Part shown: piece after piece, positions 39,203 through 48,288 of the stretch
Position numbering within the stretch: position 1 is the stretch's first letter
How the letters are laid out: each line of letters starts with the position of its first letter
Source of the DNA: Shewanella polaris
Lineage (GTDB): Bacteria > Pseudomonadota > Gammaproteobacteria > Enterobacterales > Shewanellaceae
Assembly: GCF_006385555.1 (NCBI RefSeq)
Contig: NZ_CP041036.1
Coordinates: forward strand, 1,984,001-2,048,000
Direction: 5' to 3'
DNA length: 64,000 nt
Program-made: the position numbers and the translations under genes
The notes under the pieces: model-generated
Seen by the model: the letters and a program-made list of their open reading frames with translations, nothing else
The model's database searches: none
Told to the model about the DNA's origin: nothing

Positions 39203-40105
39203 TTAACTAAGCCATTCTTTTTTTAATTTTTCGGTATCGCCTAGGTGATCAATCACCCACTGCATAGCTGGGGTCATATTGGCATTATTCCATGCCAAAC
39301 AGCAGGCGGTGTCTTGCTTTGGTGTGGCGAGCTGTTTTTCTATCAGCGCACCGGCTTTAATAAAAATATCAGCCAAATGATATGGCATATAGCCCACACC
39401 TAAGCCTTCTCTGAAACAATTTATCGCTCTGATCCAATCGGGTACCACAATTCTGCGTTGATTATTCAACAACCAGTTTGGTCTATGGGCAATATTATGA
39501 GCAGTATCTTGCAAGCATATTGACGGATATTGTAATAACTCTTCATCTGTTAACGCATGTTCTGCTTTGGCTAACGGGTGATTTTTACCGACTAAAAATG
39601 ACCACTGGATCATCCCCATATCACGCGACTTAAAGGTGCCACCCACTGGAATGCTTGAGGTTGCCCCTATGGCGATATCGCTCTTGCCTGTGGACAATGC
39701 TTCCCACACACCGTTATACACTTCTAAGCGTATTATCAATTCGATATCGGTAAAATGGCGATAAAAATCAGCAATTAAGCCACTAATTTTGTCAGCACGA
39801 ACCATGTTGTCAATTGCAATTGACAGCGAAGGACGCCAGCCATTGGCAACTTTTTGAGTATCTCGTTTAATGTTATTTAGTTTGGTCATGATCTCGCGCG
39901 ACTGCGCGACAAAATGTTCACCCGCAGGAGTTAAACTGACACTACGATGGTGGCGCTCAAACAGTATTACCCCTAAATCATCTTCAATTTGTTTAATGGC
40001 ATAACTCACCGCAGAGGGCACTTTATTCAATTTATTCGCTGCGGCGGTAAAACTGCCCACACGGGCTACAATATCTATCATCTCGAATGCTTGTTCTGAA
40101 AGCAT
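39203..40105 (-). CDS. punR: LysR-family regulator, PunR-like
   Basis: Transcription factor with N-terminal winged helix and C-terminal effector domain. The 300-residue product (from the start used) reads MLSEQAFEMIDIVARVGSFT, then VPSAVSYAIKQIEDDLGVILFERHHR, aligning closely with E. coli PunR (YdhB), which activates the purine nucleoside transporter punC. Other shared stretches are SIAIDNMVRADK, GKSDIAIGATSSIPVGG and DTACCLAWNNANMTPA. I moved the start 16 codons in, to the ATG (complement 40103-40105) after AAGGA, because homology begins exactly there. No punC is adjacent on this side. Confidence 0.85.
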   Translation of the reverse strand: MLSEQAFEMIDIVARVGSFTAAANKLNKVPSAVSYAIKQIEDDLGVILFERHHRSVSLTPAGEHFVAQSREIMTKLNNIKRDTQKVANGWRPSLSIAIDNMVRADKISGLIADFYRHFTDIELIIRLEVYNGVWEALSTGKSDIAIGATSSIPVGGTFKSRDMGMIQWSFLVGKNHPLAKAEHALTDEELLQYPSICLQDTAHNIAHRPNWLLNNQRRIVVPDWIRAINCFREGLGVGYMPYHLADIFIKAGALIEKQLATPKQDTACCLAWNNANMTPAMQWVIDHLGDTEKLKKEWLS

Positions 40106-40420
40106 CTCGCTATCCTTGGCATTGGCAAAATTACTTGCTGTAAAGGTAAACATTAAGCCTAATCAAATCAAGCAAAGTCGCTATTATCAGCTGTTTAATC
40201 ACATTTTAAATGGCAAAAAGGTCAACTTAAGTTGATTAGTTCAATTCGACTGTCATCGGACTCGTTTTAGCGCTTCGTAAGCTGTGGAGGCTTAACTATA
40301 ACGAATACAGTATCTCGATACCGTAATTGCCGTTAACTTGCGTGTTTAATCACCACTTAACAAAATATTTGCATTTTACCCTTTACACAAAACAGTCATT
40401 GGCATATTATTCGCCCGCTC
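40106..40420. other. Spacer between PunR-like gene and tRNA-Ser
   Basis: About 315 bases that must contain the divergent promoters of the regulator and the tRNA. No gene or repeat recognised. Confidence 0.4.
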
Positions 40421-40510
40421 GGAGGGATGGCAGAGTGGTCGAATGCACCGGTCTTGAAAACCGGCAACGGTTTATCCCGTTCTAGGGTTCAAATCCCTAT
40501 CCCTCCGCCA
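40421..40510 (+). tRNA. tRNA-Ser (anticodon UGA)
   Basis: A complete 90-base serine tRNA with encoded CCA. The acceptor stem GGAGGGA pairs with TCCCTCC, the D-arm reads TGGCAGAGTGGTCGAATGCA, the anticodon stem-loop is CCGGT-CTTGAAA-ACCGG with anticodon TGA, a long variable arm follows (class II), and the T-loop is GGTTCAAATCC. It is directly followed by a strong terminator and by repeats that restart from its 3' end. Confidence 0.97.
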
Positions 40511-40786
40511 CATTCAAATAAAAAGGCCTTATCGAAAGATAAGGCCTTTTTATTTGGGCGAAAGATAGGGCTTTGAACCCACGGGTTCCTCTTTATTAAA
40601 GCAAGCTATCCCTCCGCAAGATTTAACAAAAAACTTATTGAAAGATATGACCGTTTATTGGCTGAAAGATAGGGCTTTGAACCCACGGGTTCCTCTTTAT
40701 TACAAGCAAGCTATCCCTCCGCAAGCTCCAACACCAAATGCCAAATCGACAAATGTAGGGCCTTTTTGTTTGGGCGAAAGATCAAT
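40497..40786 (+). repeat. tRNA-anchored tandem repeats (three units of about 107 bp)
   Basis: The last 14 or so bases of the tRNA (CTATCCCTCCGC at 40497) recur at 40606 and 40711, giving unit lengths of 109 and 105. The first two units end in an almost identical 60-base block, from GAAAGATAGGGCTTTGAACC to CTCTTTATTA(C)AAGCAAG. The third unit decays after GGGCGAAAGATC (about 40786). The hairpin core GGCCTTTTT...GGGCGAAAGAT is found fully in unit 1 and worn in units 2 and 3. This is the same architecture as the rtT repeats after tyrT of E. coli. Confidence 0.88.
40516..40555 (+). terminator. Terminator of tRNA-Ser
   Basis: An 18-bp perfect stem (AAATAAAAAGGCCTTATC and complement) closed by a GAAA tetraloop, with a T-run in the right arm. 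It starts six bases after the tRNA CCA and belongs to unit 1 of the tandem repeat. Confidence 0.93.
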
Positions 40787-41291
40787 TATGGGTGTCACGA
40801 TAATTGCCTTGCAAAAATCGGCTGAGAAATGATGAAACGTACTTGCGACATCATTTCTCAGCAGCACTTATCAAATCCTACGGGCAAGAGGGAGTACCCC
40901 TTAACCCTAATAGCCACATGCTGTGCATGTGAAAAAATTAAAAGCGTGAAAGAAAAATCAATATGCACACTTTTATGTGGTACGTACTGTTTTTATGTAC
41001 AGTTATAATGGGGGGGCATCGATTTACGCTAAAAAACGATTTAAAATCGATCTTTAGTTGTATCGTATTTAAAATAGAAAAATCATAATTATCTGATATT
41101 GTTATATTTAATTTTTCGGACAGTGATCACAAACTCTACTTTACGCGCAAGCTCGGTTTGTTTTTGTCTGATAGGCACAATTAATTGCTTTACTTCAATA
41201 AGATAGCAAATGTAGGATGTTATTAATCAATAACTTGAATGGCCGACTTTAAATTCACTTTGCCGTTCAATAAGCTGTTACTGGTAAAAAT
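40787..41291. other. AT-rich spacer before the HIT gene
   Basis: About 500 bases without a supportable gene. It contains a small palindrome (CGATTTAAAATCG, near 41036) and nothing else I recognise. Confidence 0.4.
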
Positions 41292-41726
41292 ATGCATGAA
41301 CCTGCAAAATATAACTGTCCATTTTGCCGAATTTTAAGTGACGAAAGTGAAAGCTCTATTGAACTGATTTTCGAGTCAAAATTTTCGGTTGGTTTTCTCG
41401 GGCTTCGCGGAAATGAAAAATCTGGACCAACTGTATTAATTGCTTCAAAGAAACACTACGAAAATATTTATAGCCTTCCACCAGAGGTTGTAGCAGATTC
41501 CTTTGTACTGGCTCAGAATGTAGCTGTAGCTTTAAAGGAGGAGTTTCAGGTAGATGGCACCACTATTTGGCAGCATAATGAACCAGCCGGAGACCAAGAT
41601 GTGTGGCACTTTCATTTGCATGTTAAAGGGCGGTTGGAAGGTGATTCATTGTATAAGGAAACTGCATATGAGCTTACATCGGAAGAAAGGCAATTTATCC
41701 GAGCTAGGCTTAAGAATTACCAGTAA
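41292..41726 (+). CDS. HIT-family (histidine triad) protein
   Basis: Predicted nucleotide hydrolase or transferase of 144 residues. It starts with a zinc-type pair CPFC and ends the core with WHFHLHV, the HxHxH triad motif, preceded by TIWQHNEPAGDQDV, typical for HIT proteins. Start ATG at 41292 has only a weak ribosome site (GGTAAAAATATGC). The stop codon TAA is also the first base triplet of an attC-like sequence, so the gene may be an integron cassette. Family call is firm, the cassette origin is tentative. Confidence 0.88.
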   Translation: MHEPAKYNCPFCRILSDESESSIELIFESKFSVGFLGLRGNEKSGPTVLIASKKHYENIYSLPPEVVADSFVLAQNVAVALKEEFQVDGTTIWQHNEPAGDQDVWHFHLHVKGRLEGDSLYKETAYELTSEERQFIRARLKNYQ

Positions 41727-41788
41727 CAAACACGCGCAGTGGATTGGTTACGCTGCGCTCCACCAACCTCTGGCGTAAGCGTTATGTG
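41724..41788 (+). repeat. attC-like recombination site
   Basis: The segment starts TAACAAAC at the HIT stop codon and ends GCGTTATGTG, as marine integron cassette sites do. Inside, ATTGGT and ACCAAC form inverted arms around TACGCTGCGCTCC. The end GTTATGT fits the GTTRRRY core in all but one base. No integrase gene is in the window, so this would be a relic or mobilised cassette. Confidence 0.45.
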
Positions 41789-41797
41789 TAGAAAACT

Positions 41798-42514
41798 ATG
41801 ATCTGCAAAGGGTGTAATCAAGATAAAAAGCTTGTTAAAGCACATGTGATTCCTGAATCGTTTTTCAGGGATTTAAGGGCGGATGAAAAAACTCTCAAAT
41901 TAATATCTAACGTCGAGGGCGTGCATACTAAAAAGGCGCCGATTGGTGTATATGACAAGGAAATTTTGTGCAGGGAATGTGAGGATAAATTCCAAACTCT
42001 AGACGACTACGCAGCCAAGCTGCTTATTGATAATTCAGAAATCGAAGAGCTCAAAAAGAATGGCTCTTTGGTTGGGTATAAAATTCCAAAAATTGATTAC
42101 GGTCTACTCAAGCGGTTCATAATCAGCTTGTTATGGAGAGCCTCAATAAGTAAGCAAGGATTTTATAGCAAAGTAAATTTAGGGGCCTTAGAAGAGAAAG
42201 CTAAAAAACTGATTTGGGAAGAATCTCCAGGTGAAAAAGATGAGTTTTCATTCGTTCTAGCAAAATTCGATGACGAAGGAACTATATCGAAAGCAATGTT
42301 AGATCCTTATCAGGAAAGGTGGTATGGAAAACGTTACTATCGTTTTTACATTGGAGGTTTTGTCCTCTATGTTAAAGCTGACTCACAAGTAACTCCTGAA
42401 CAATGGGCAAAGTTTATCCCCAGCGACGACAACTTGTATGTTGTATCCAGAGGAAAAATAGAACAATCAAAGGAGTTCCCGGTGTTGCTAAGTGGCTTCA
42501 ATACAAACACATAA
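41798..42514 (+). CDS. Putative HNH-like zinc-finger protein
   Basis: Unassigned 238-residue protein. C3 and C6 (CKGC) and C58 and C61 (CREC) form a split zinc-binding set, and between them KAHVIPESFF carries a histidine in the manner of HNH nucleases. The rest is mixed alpha/beta without membrane segments. The pair GTTATGTG (41781) and CACATAAC (42508) flanks the gene as an inverted pair, which supports cassette origin. AT content seems higher than that of the core genes. Nuclease or defence function is possible but not shown; the metal-binding asparagine of a full HNH motif is not evident. Confidence 0.65.
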   Translation: MICKGCNQDKKLVKAHVIPESFFRDLRADEKTLKLISNVEGVHTKKAPIGVYDKEILCRECEDKFQTLDDYAAKLLIDNSEIEELKKNGSLVGYKIPKIDYGLLKRFIISLLWRASISKQGFYSKVNLGALEEKAKKLIWEESPGEKDEFSFVLAKFDDEGTISKAMLDPYQERWYGKRYYRFYIGGFVLYVKADSQVTPEQWAKFIPSDDNLYVVSRGKIEQSKEFPVLLSGFNTNT

Positions 42515-43387
42515 CACATATGAGCCTTCCGCCAGTCAATAGGCGCGCCTAACTTATTTGACTGCTTTTGCAGTCAAATACCTTTAGTATCCAAGATGGT
42601 CAATCAACAAATTCATCTACTTCGTCTGTCAGTTAGCTGTCAAATCATCGTGCTTTTAGCAACAACAGCATGCAAACGCATATAGATTCTCTCTTAGTGC
42701 GATTTCTTTAAAAATAAAGAATGCTGCCTGACGCTTTTCATTCCTTTTAAATATCAGCGGCACTACGACTAAATGGATTTAGGAGGTAGAGCGACGCAGG
42801 AGACCAAAGCCGAGACATTTATCGGTTAACCCTAAGATGGCACTATTCAAGTTGAGGTGCTTTGTGCACAGTTAGTTTCAGGCTCATTTAGGGTGTAAAC
42901 GATTTTGTTGATTACATTGTTTGATGCACGCCAATAAGGTGTCATTCTTTACAAAATCAAGTGCAGGTGATGTAGCTTAAATAGTATTTGGCATAGTGAT
43001 GATGGTGAGAAATCATTGCTTCATCAAACACTAATATGGCTCTGTTTATTAGCTTCGGTTTTCTGCTGTGCCGAATTCTGCAAATGAGAGATAAACCAGT
43101 TATTTAGCGTTACGCTATAGTCGTATCGATAAAAGCCGATGAGTTAATCACATCAATCTTAACCCTCGCCAAAGCCATGAAAGCGAGTTATGTTATTTTA
43201 CAAAAATTGGGTGATTTTGTTTTCGGTTCTAAGCAATGGGAGATGTTGGCAATAGTTATTGGCTATATTTACTCACTTTAGTTATTGGTATTAGCTTTTC
43301 GCAATTGCTATTGGCCATAAAAATAGCCAGAACAAATGAACTGGCTATTAGATGTAAATTGATTTGCTAAAGTGGTGGTTATAGTGG
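42515..43387. other. Gene-free accessory spacer with hairpin
   Basis: About 870 bases. It contains a perfect 11-bp hairpin with TTTT loop at 42555-42580 (TATTTGACTGC and complement), which could end transcription of the HNH-like gene. A stop-to-stop frame at 43108-43281 without a good start (AMKASYVILQKLGDFVFGSK) might be a gene remnant. No other content recognised. Confidence 0.5.
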
Positions 43388-44320
43388 TTATAGTGGTTTT
43401 AGTTTGCCCTTAGCATCGGCAATTTTTAAGTAGTTTTTAGATTGCATAAACTCAGCAAGCTCAGTTTCAATTCGCTCAAAACAGCTTTCGCCTTCTTTTT
43501 CAAAACAGGTGGCTATTTGCACAGCATCTGCACCCGCTAATAAATATTCAAATGCATCGATACCGGTTTTAATGCCGCCAACACCAATGATTTGCACATC
43601 ATCATCGAGTAATTCACGAAAGGCACGGACATTGGCCAAACCGATAGGTTTAATGTAATCGCCACATAAGCCACCAAAACCACCCTTAGGTTTGATAATC
43701 GGTTGTTCTGTATACGGGTCAATCACTAAAGTATTGCCAATAGAGTTTATGCAGGTAATGAATTTAACTGGATATTTTTTAATGATATTGGCCACTGCAA
43801 TAAAGTGTGACATATCAAAATAAGGGGCTAATTTAATCCCAATCGGTTTATTGCCTAGTGCTGTAATGGCAGCAAGGGCTTTATCAGTTTGCTCAAAATC
43901 ATAGGCGACCTGTGCTTTACCCGGGATGTTAGGGCAAGAGAAGTTAACTTCAATTAAATCAACATCACTATTTTGAAAAGCACTGACCATTTCAATGTTG
44001 TCTTCAACACTGAAACCTGAAACGCTGACGATGACAGGTTTACCTAGCGCTTTTAATTGTGGAACCATTTCTAAATAGGCCTTGTAACCTAAGTTAGGTA
44101 ACCCCATTGATTGGATAGAACCTAAAGGTAAATCTTGATATCTAGGTTCAGGGTTTCCTTCGCGAGGTTTAATAGTGCAAGATTTTGTTACCACTGCTGC
44201 TGAAGCTGATTGAGCAATGGTTTGCAGTTCATCCCAAGTGGTACATTTAGGGCCAGAGGCATTCATCAAATAACTTTCTAGCGGTATTCCTGCAATTTGA
44301 GTGGATAAATCGATGTTCAT
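43388..44320 (-). CDS. pyrD: Dihydroorotate dehydrogenase, class 1A
   Basis: Cytosolic flavoenzyme oxidising dihydroorotate to orotate in pyrimidine synthesis, using fumarate as acceptor in class 1A. The 310-residue product has MNASGPKCTTWDEL, GLPNLGYKAYLE, VNFSCPNIPGKAQVAYDF, with the active-site Cys that marks class 1, and VQIATCFEKEG at the C-terminus. The start was moved 32 codons in, to the ATG (complement 44318-44320) after AGGA, as homology begins there. Gammaproteobacteria usually carry membrane-bound class 2 PyrD, so this copy is probably an acquired or second enzyme; it lies in the accessory zone without pyrimidine neighbours. Confidence 0.92.
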   Translation of the reverse strand: MNIDLSTQIAGIPLESYLMNASGPKCTTWDELQTIAQSASAAVVTKSCTIKPREGNPEPRYQDLPLGSIQSMGLPNLGYKAYLEMVPQLKALGKPVIVSVSGFSVEDNIEMVSAFQNSDVDLIEVNFSCPNIPGKAQVAYDFEQTDKALAAITALGNKPIGIKLAPYFDMSHFIAVANIIKKYPVKFITCINSIGNTLVIDPYTEQPIIKPKGGFGGLCGDYIKPIGLANVRAFRELLDDDVQIIGVGGIKTGIDAFEYLLAGADAVQIATCFEKEGESCFERIETELAEFMQSKNYLKIADAKGKLKPL

Positions 44321-44416
44321 GAAGCGTCCTCTTGACTGAATTAGTATGGATAAAACAATACGACCGCTTTGTGGTGATAAGAGCTTATAGGAAGATTCAC
44401 CGTCAAATTGCGTCAT

Positions 44417-45112
44417 AGTTTATTCAGCAAGACAATAGAGACTTTGATTAGAAACAAGAAAGAAGCAAAAGAGACAATAAATTTGTAATAGTGTTAACTT
44501 GACCAGATCAGGAAGTTACGGGCTTTGTCATTACCTAGCAGGTAAAATACAACTGCTTCAGAACAGATTAGTATGGCTACCCACAATAGTTGGTCAAATA
44601 ACAGGCAATAATCTACGCTTTATTTATGCTTCCTAAATGCTACTTAAAGATGGCCAGACCAAAATAGACAATCGTTAGCTTAGTAAAATTATGAGGGGCA
44701 ATTTTAAGTTACACCTGATTTGGGCGGTGAGGCTATAGAATATCTCCCTAAAAGAGGCTTCTAACGTCTATTTGCAAATAAAGTTAATTGATCAATGTGA
44801 CTGATAATATGCCATATATGGCATTGTTAAGACATAATCTGATTATTCAATAGAAGCTCCTCATGTTTCACTAAGCCCGTAAGGTTACGCTTTTTTATTA
44901 ACAAAATTGTACTAACCACAATCAATCATTATTGATTTTTTGCAGTCGGTTTATTATTCAATATAAATATACCGATGAATATAGACCAATAAGTTATAAA
45001 GAAGGGTTGGACTTATAACCACTGCAAGAGAATAATCCACGGTTCATTTCATACCAACTCAAAAATGCGCAGTGTATGAATGCCTACTTTTCATTTCTTC
45101 TGGATTAGCACC
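44417..45112. other. Spacer before YeeE/YedE gene
   Basis: About 700 AT-rich bases. Its only recognisable content is the small RAYT-type remnant listed at 44650. Promoters of the divergent pyrD and YeeE/YedE genes must lie here. Confidence 0.4.
44650..44684 (+). pseudogene. RAYT transposase N-terminal scrap
   Basis: The translated piece MARPK-stop-TIVSLV matches the start MAKPRQTIVSLEDTP of the better-preserved remnant at 48289, with about 80 percent identical bases, but has an internal stop and is cut after about 11 codons. Confidence 0.55.
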
Positions 45113-46366
45113 ATGGATAAAAAACAAGCTTCATTTGGCATTATTATCGCCATATCTTCTCTCCTTTTAGGGGCAGTGCTCCTTGACAGTTCATCGCTCT
45201 TTTTGCGTTTATTGTTCGGTTTAAGCCTTGGTTTTGCCTTAACAAAGGGGTCTATAGGTTTTGCCGGCAGTGTTAACCGTGCGTATCGCCGCGGTTCAAC
45301 GCAATTGTTGCAGACATTAATGTTTATGTTTGTTATTACCGCCATTATTAATGCGGGTTTACTTCTGAATGCCAATCCCGGCAGCTATAATTTATGGGTA
45401 AACCCTATAAACCTGGGCTTAGTGCTGGGGGGCGTCATGTTTGGTGCCGGAATGAGTCTTTCAAGCTGCTGTGCCACGGGGGTGATGGTTGAATTGGTGA
45501 GCGATATTCCGCGTGCATTGACGACATTATTTTTTTTTGGTGCTGGGGTGTTTTTTGGTTTTCCATTGCAGGCGACACAAACATGGATAACAACCACGTC
45601 ATTCTCTTCCAGTAGTTTTGCTGGGAAAGGGGTATTCCTGCCGGATCTATTTACCTGGGGGCCTTTGAACGGCTATTTTATTTCAATTCTAGTGAGCATC
45701 GCTTTTGCTTTGATCGTGGTTTTTTTCGCTAAAAAATATCAAAATTACCGTCATGCGAAAGGGACATTCTTGGGTGTTGTCGGTGAAACTGCACGTCAAG
45801 AAATGCCCCAAAAACATACTCAGCAGCATTTTACTTTATTTAGTGTTGAAACCTATCATAGATGGATTGGTAATCTATGGGAAATGAAAACAGCGGCGCT
45901 GGTGATATCTTTGATCTTCGGTATTATGATGGTCTCAACGGGTGCAGGGTGGGGGGCATCAACACCCTTCGGCATCTGGTTTGGTAAAGTGTTAATGGTT
46001 TTTGGCATGGGTGCAAATGATATTGCTGACTTTACTTATCGACCTGCCGGTATGTTTACTACTCCGTTTTTCGAGCATAGTATTTCAGTGCAGAATTTTG
46101 CCATTATGGTGGGGACATTAATTGCTGTTCTGCTGATGGGTAAATTTTCATTCTCATTTAAAATCAATCATTCTGCAAAACAATTTGCCCTTTTTGCTTT
46201 AGGAGGGTTACTGATGGGCTTCGGTACTCGTTTTGCCAACGGCTGTAATGTCGGCGCCTTATTCACACCGATTGCCAATCTTTCATTATCCGGTTGGATT
46301 TACTTGGTATTTTTACTTTCTGGGGGAGTTTTAGGTAATAAACTTCATCATTCCCTGATTAAATAA
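45113..46366 (+). CDS. YeeE/YedE-family transporter (thiosulfate/sulfur-compound type)
   Basis: Inner-membrane protein of 417 residues (from MDKKQASFG), with about 10 hydrophobic segments in two repeated halves. Each half carries the family motif: VMFGAGMSLSSCCATGVMVEL and LMGFGTRFANGCNVGALFTPI, with the conserved cysteines that pass thiosulfate in TsuA. The longest frame starts 11 codons earlier; I prefer the ATG at 45113. No TusA-like or sulfur gene is next to it. Substrate is inferred from family only. Confidence 0.87.
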   Translation: MDKKQASFGIIIAISSLLLGAVLLDSSSLFLRLLFGLSLGFALTKGSIGFAGSVNRAYRRGSTQLLQTLMFMFVITAIINAGLLLNANPGSYNLWVNPINLGLVLGGVMFGAGMSLSSCCATGVMVELVSDIPRALTTLFFFGAGVFFGFPLQATQTWITTTSFSSSSFAGKGVFLPDLFTWGPLNGYFISILVSIAFALIVVFFAKKYQNYRHAKGTFLGVVGETARQEMPQKHTQQHFTLFSVETYHRWIGNLWEMKTAALVISLIFGIMMVSTGAGWGASTPFGIWFGKVLMVFGMGANDIADFTYRPAGMFTTPFFEHSISVQNFAIMVGTLIAVLLMGKFSFSFKINHSAKQFALFALGGLLMGFGTRFANGCNVGALFTPIANLSLSGWIYLVFLLSGGVLGNKLHHSLIK

Positions 46367-46531
46367 TATCGATCTCTGTAGAGAGCTAGTTTCTAATTAG
46401 AAGCCGATAGGGGTCGTTTGGTCGTAAATAAATGATCTTTTTTAATGCTTTTGTATGAAACGAGAAGATTAGTAAGTAGCACAGAACGGTTGCTCTGTGC
46501 TATTTATCAAAACTAAAGATTCGAGAATTAA

Positions 46532-46909
46532 CATGGCCAATAAAGTAGATAGGTGCACAGGAAGATTTATTCGCCGCCATTCATGGCGTTCACCCTTCGG
46601 GCCAGCTAAAGCTGTTTTAATCCATTCCCGATGAATTTGCGGGAAGGGCTGTTTAAATGCCAAACGTTACTCGACGAAACAGCAGTTCTAATCTGTATGG
46701 CTTATGTTGACCAATATTTATTAATACAAAGGTCTATTCGGTCCCAAATGACCAACACTCTAGAAGCTTCAGACCACACCAGCATTCAACGCCGCATTGC
46801 TCAACATTTTAAATCTAGCACTAAGTTTGTTGATAATTTACATTCATTTTTACGTGTTTCAATAGCGCTGAAGACTGCCGCAATCAAAGCTAAAAAGCCG
46901 TTATGTTAA
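46532..46909 (+). pseudogene. RAYT (REP-associated tyrosine transposase) C-terminal remnant
   Basis: ANKVDRCTGRF is followed, after an insertion of about 70 bases (46569-46637), by REGLFKCQTLLDETAVLICMAYVD and DHTSIQRRIAQHF. These match the family pattern NKxDxxTGRFWEGRFKSQxLLDExALLxCMAYVDLNPVRA...SDFTSIQxRI. The N-terminal half with the HUH motif is missing and the frame is broken, so this is a dead copy. An open frame for the last 92 residues remains from 46631. Confidence 0.8.
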
Positions 46910-47554
46910 TTATCATGAAAATGGCTTGGTTTCTTTGTAGCGAAAAATTGAATATGAGATTTGATGATCGGGAGGGACTTAGCATGTGGCAAGGTTAGAA
47001 CGTTTAAGCCCTAACATTATTTAGAACTAAAATTCTATTTAACTGTGCTTAGCTTAATTTTCCCATAAAATGCCAATTAATATTTCTCTTGTGCAGAAAG
47101 CTTGATTTGATAATTATATAACCCATAGCTAATGAGTTAGTTTTTATGGAGTGATAATGACTTTTGGCTTATTTAAAATTAAATAACCCGATAAGTAAGC
47201 TTAAAGTAATAAGGAAGGTCTATGTGGCTGAACTTAATTTATTGCTTTACATCAAAGATACAGAATTTAGGATCTATTCGTCAATAACTTAAATGATCTG
47301 CTTTATCTGGCGTGCTGTTGAATAAGTTGTTAGGTTATAATGAAGATAGGGTGTCAGAATACAGTTGAACAGGTCAAGAAATTTTTATTGGTATAAAATT
47401 TTTAAGTATCGAACAATAACATGACTAAACTTGTTGGATATAAAGTTAAAGGGTAATATCAAAAAAACATACTAGATGAGAGATTACAAATAAGTAGTTA
47501 CTTATTCATATCATATCCATTGACCCATAGGGCTAAACTGAGAGTAATATAATT
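46910..47554. other. Spacer before DUF6789-like gene
   Basis: About 645 AT-rich bases. No gene, repeat or transposase piece recognised in it. Confidence 0.4.
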
Positions 47555-48010
47555 ATGTCGTTTAACTTATCTGCAATTTTTAAAGGTATTATCGCCGGAT
47601 TTATTGGCACACTGGTGCTAACGGGTCTAATGATTCTTAAGAAAAATATGGGTATTATGCCCGGGTTAGATCCAGTTCACATGATGTCCACTATGGCCGC
47701 CGAAAAAATGGGGACCGAAGTCAATCTGATGATTGGCTGGGTCATGCACTTTGTTATTGGTTCGGTGGCCTGGGGAACAGCCTTTGCAGTCCTTAATGGT
47801 GTACTACCTGGTCGTTCACAAATCATTAAAGGGATTGTTCTGGGTGTCGCTGCGTGGTTGTTAATGATGATTGGCCCTATGCCAATGAGTGGTGCAGGAT
47901 TCTTTGGTTTATCTATGGGAATCATGGCGCCGGTAATGACATTGATGTTACATATTGTTTTTGGGGCTGTTATGGGGTTAGTGTTTTCGAAATTGGGTGG
48001 AAAGGTCTAA
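47555..48010 (+). CDS. DUF6789-like membrane protein
   Basis: Small inner-membrane protein of 151 residues with four hydrophobic segments: residues about 8-26, 58-80, 90-115 and 122-145. The features GLDPVHMMSTMAAEKMG, IGWVMHFVIGSVAWGTAF and the Gly/Met-rich third segment resemble the DUF6789 family as I remember it. No function is known. It is a single gene flanked by long spacers and transposase remnants. Confidence 0.75.
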   Translation: MSFNLSAIFKGIIAGFIGTLVLTGLMILKKNMGIMPGLDPVHMMSTMAAEKMGTEVNLMIGWVMHFVIGSVAWGTAFAVLNGVLPGRSQIIKGIVLGVAAWLLMMIGPMPMSGAGFFGLSMGIMAPVMTLMLHIVFGAVMGLVFSKLGGKV

Positions 48011-48111
48011 CAAACGCATCTTATTAACATGGCCATATATGGCTATGTATTTGCCGAGAAACCGGCCGATCTGTCAAACGGTATCGAGCTGGTAGCATAG
48101 GCCAGTAACAA

Positions 48112-48134
48112 TAAAGCCCGCAGTGCGGGCTTTA
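48112..48134. terminator. Terminator-like hairpin after DUF6789-like gene
   Basis: TAAAGCCCGC - AGT - GCGGGCTTTA, a perfect 10-bp stem about 100 bases past the stop codon, with a short T stretch. Confidence 0.7.
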
Positions 48135-48288
48135 AAATTAGTCCGATAAATTAACATGGTCACCCACACCGGACGACTAAATAATTAACAGTGAACTACG
48201 CTTCAAATAACATGGCCCATCCCAAGTGGCTAAATAGTAAACACTCAATTAGGCTTTAGTTAACTTTATCTTTAACAGGTAACCTAAG

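Noticed and set aside
40497-40786. CRISPR array
   Set aside because: The units are about 107 bp, long, few and derived from the tRNA end, with no short regular repeat-spacer pattern and no cas genes.
40638-40832. 64-residue open frame in the tRNA repeat region
   Set aside because: It runs through the tandem repeat units and the tRNA-derived sequence, so the open frame is accidental.
43108-43281. Stop-to-stop frame with AMKASYVILQKLGDFVFGSK
   Set aside because: No good start codon or ribosome site and no family recognised; kept only as a possible remnant.
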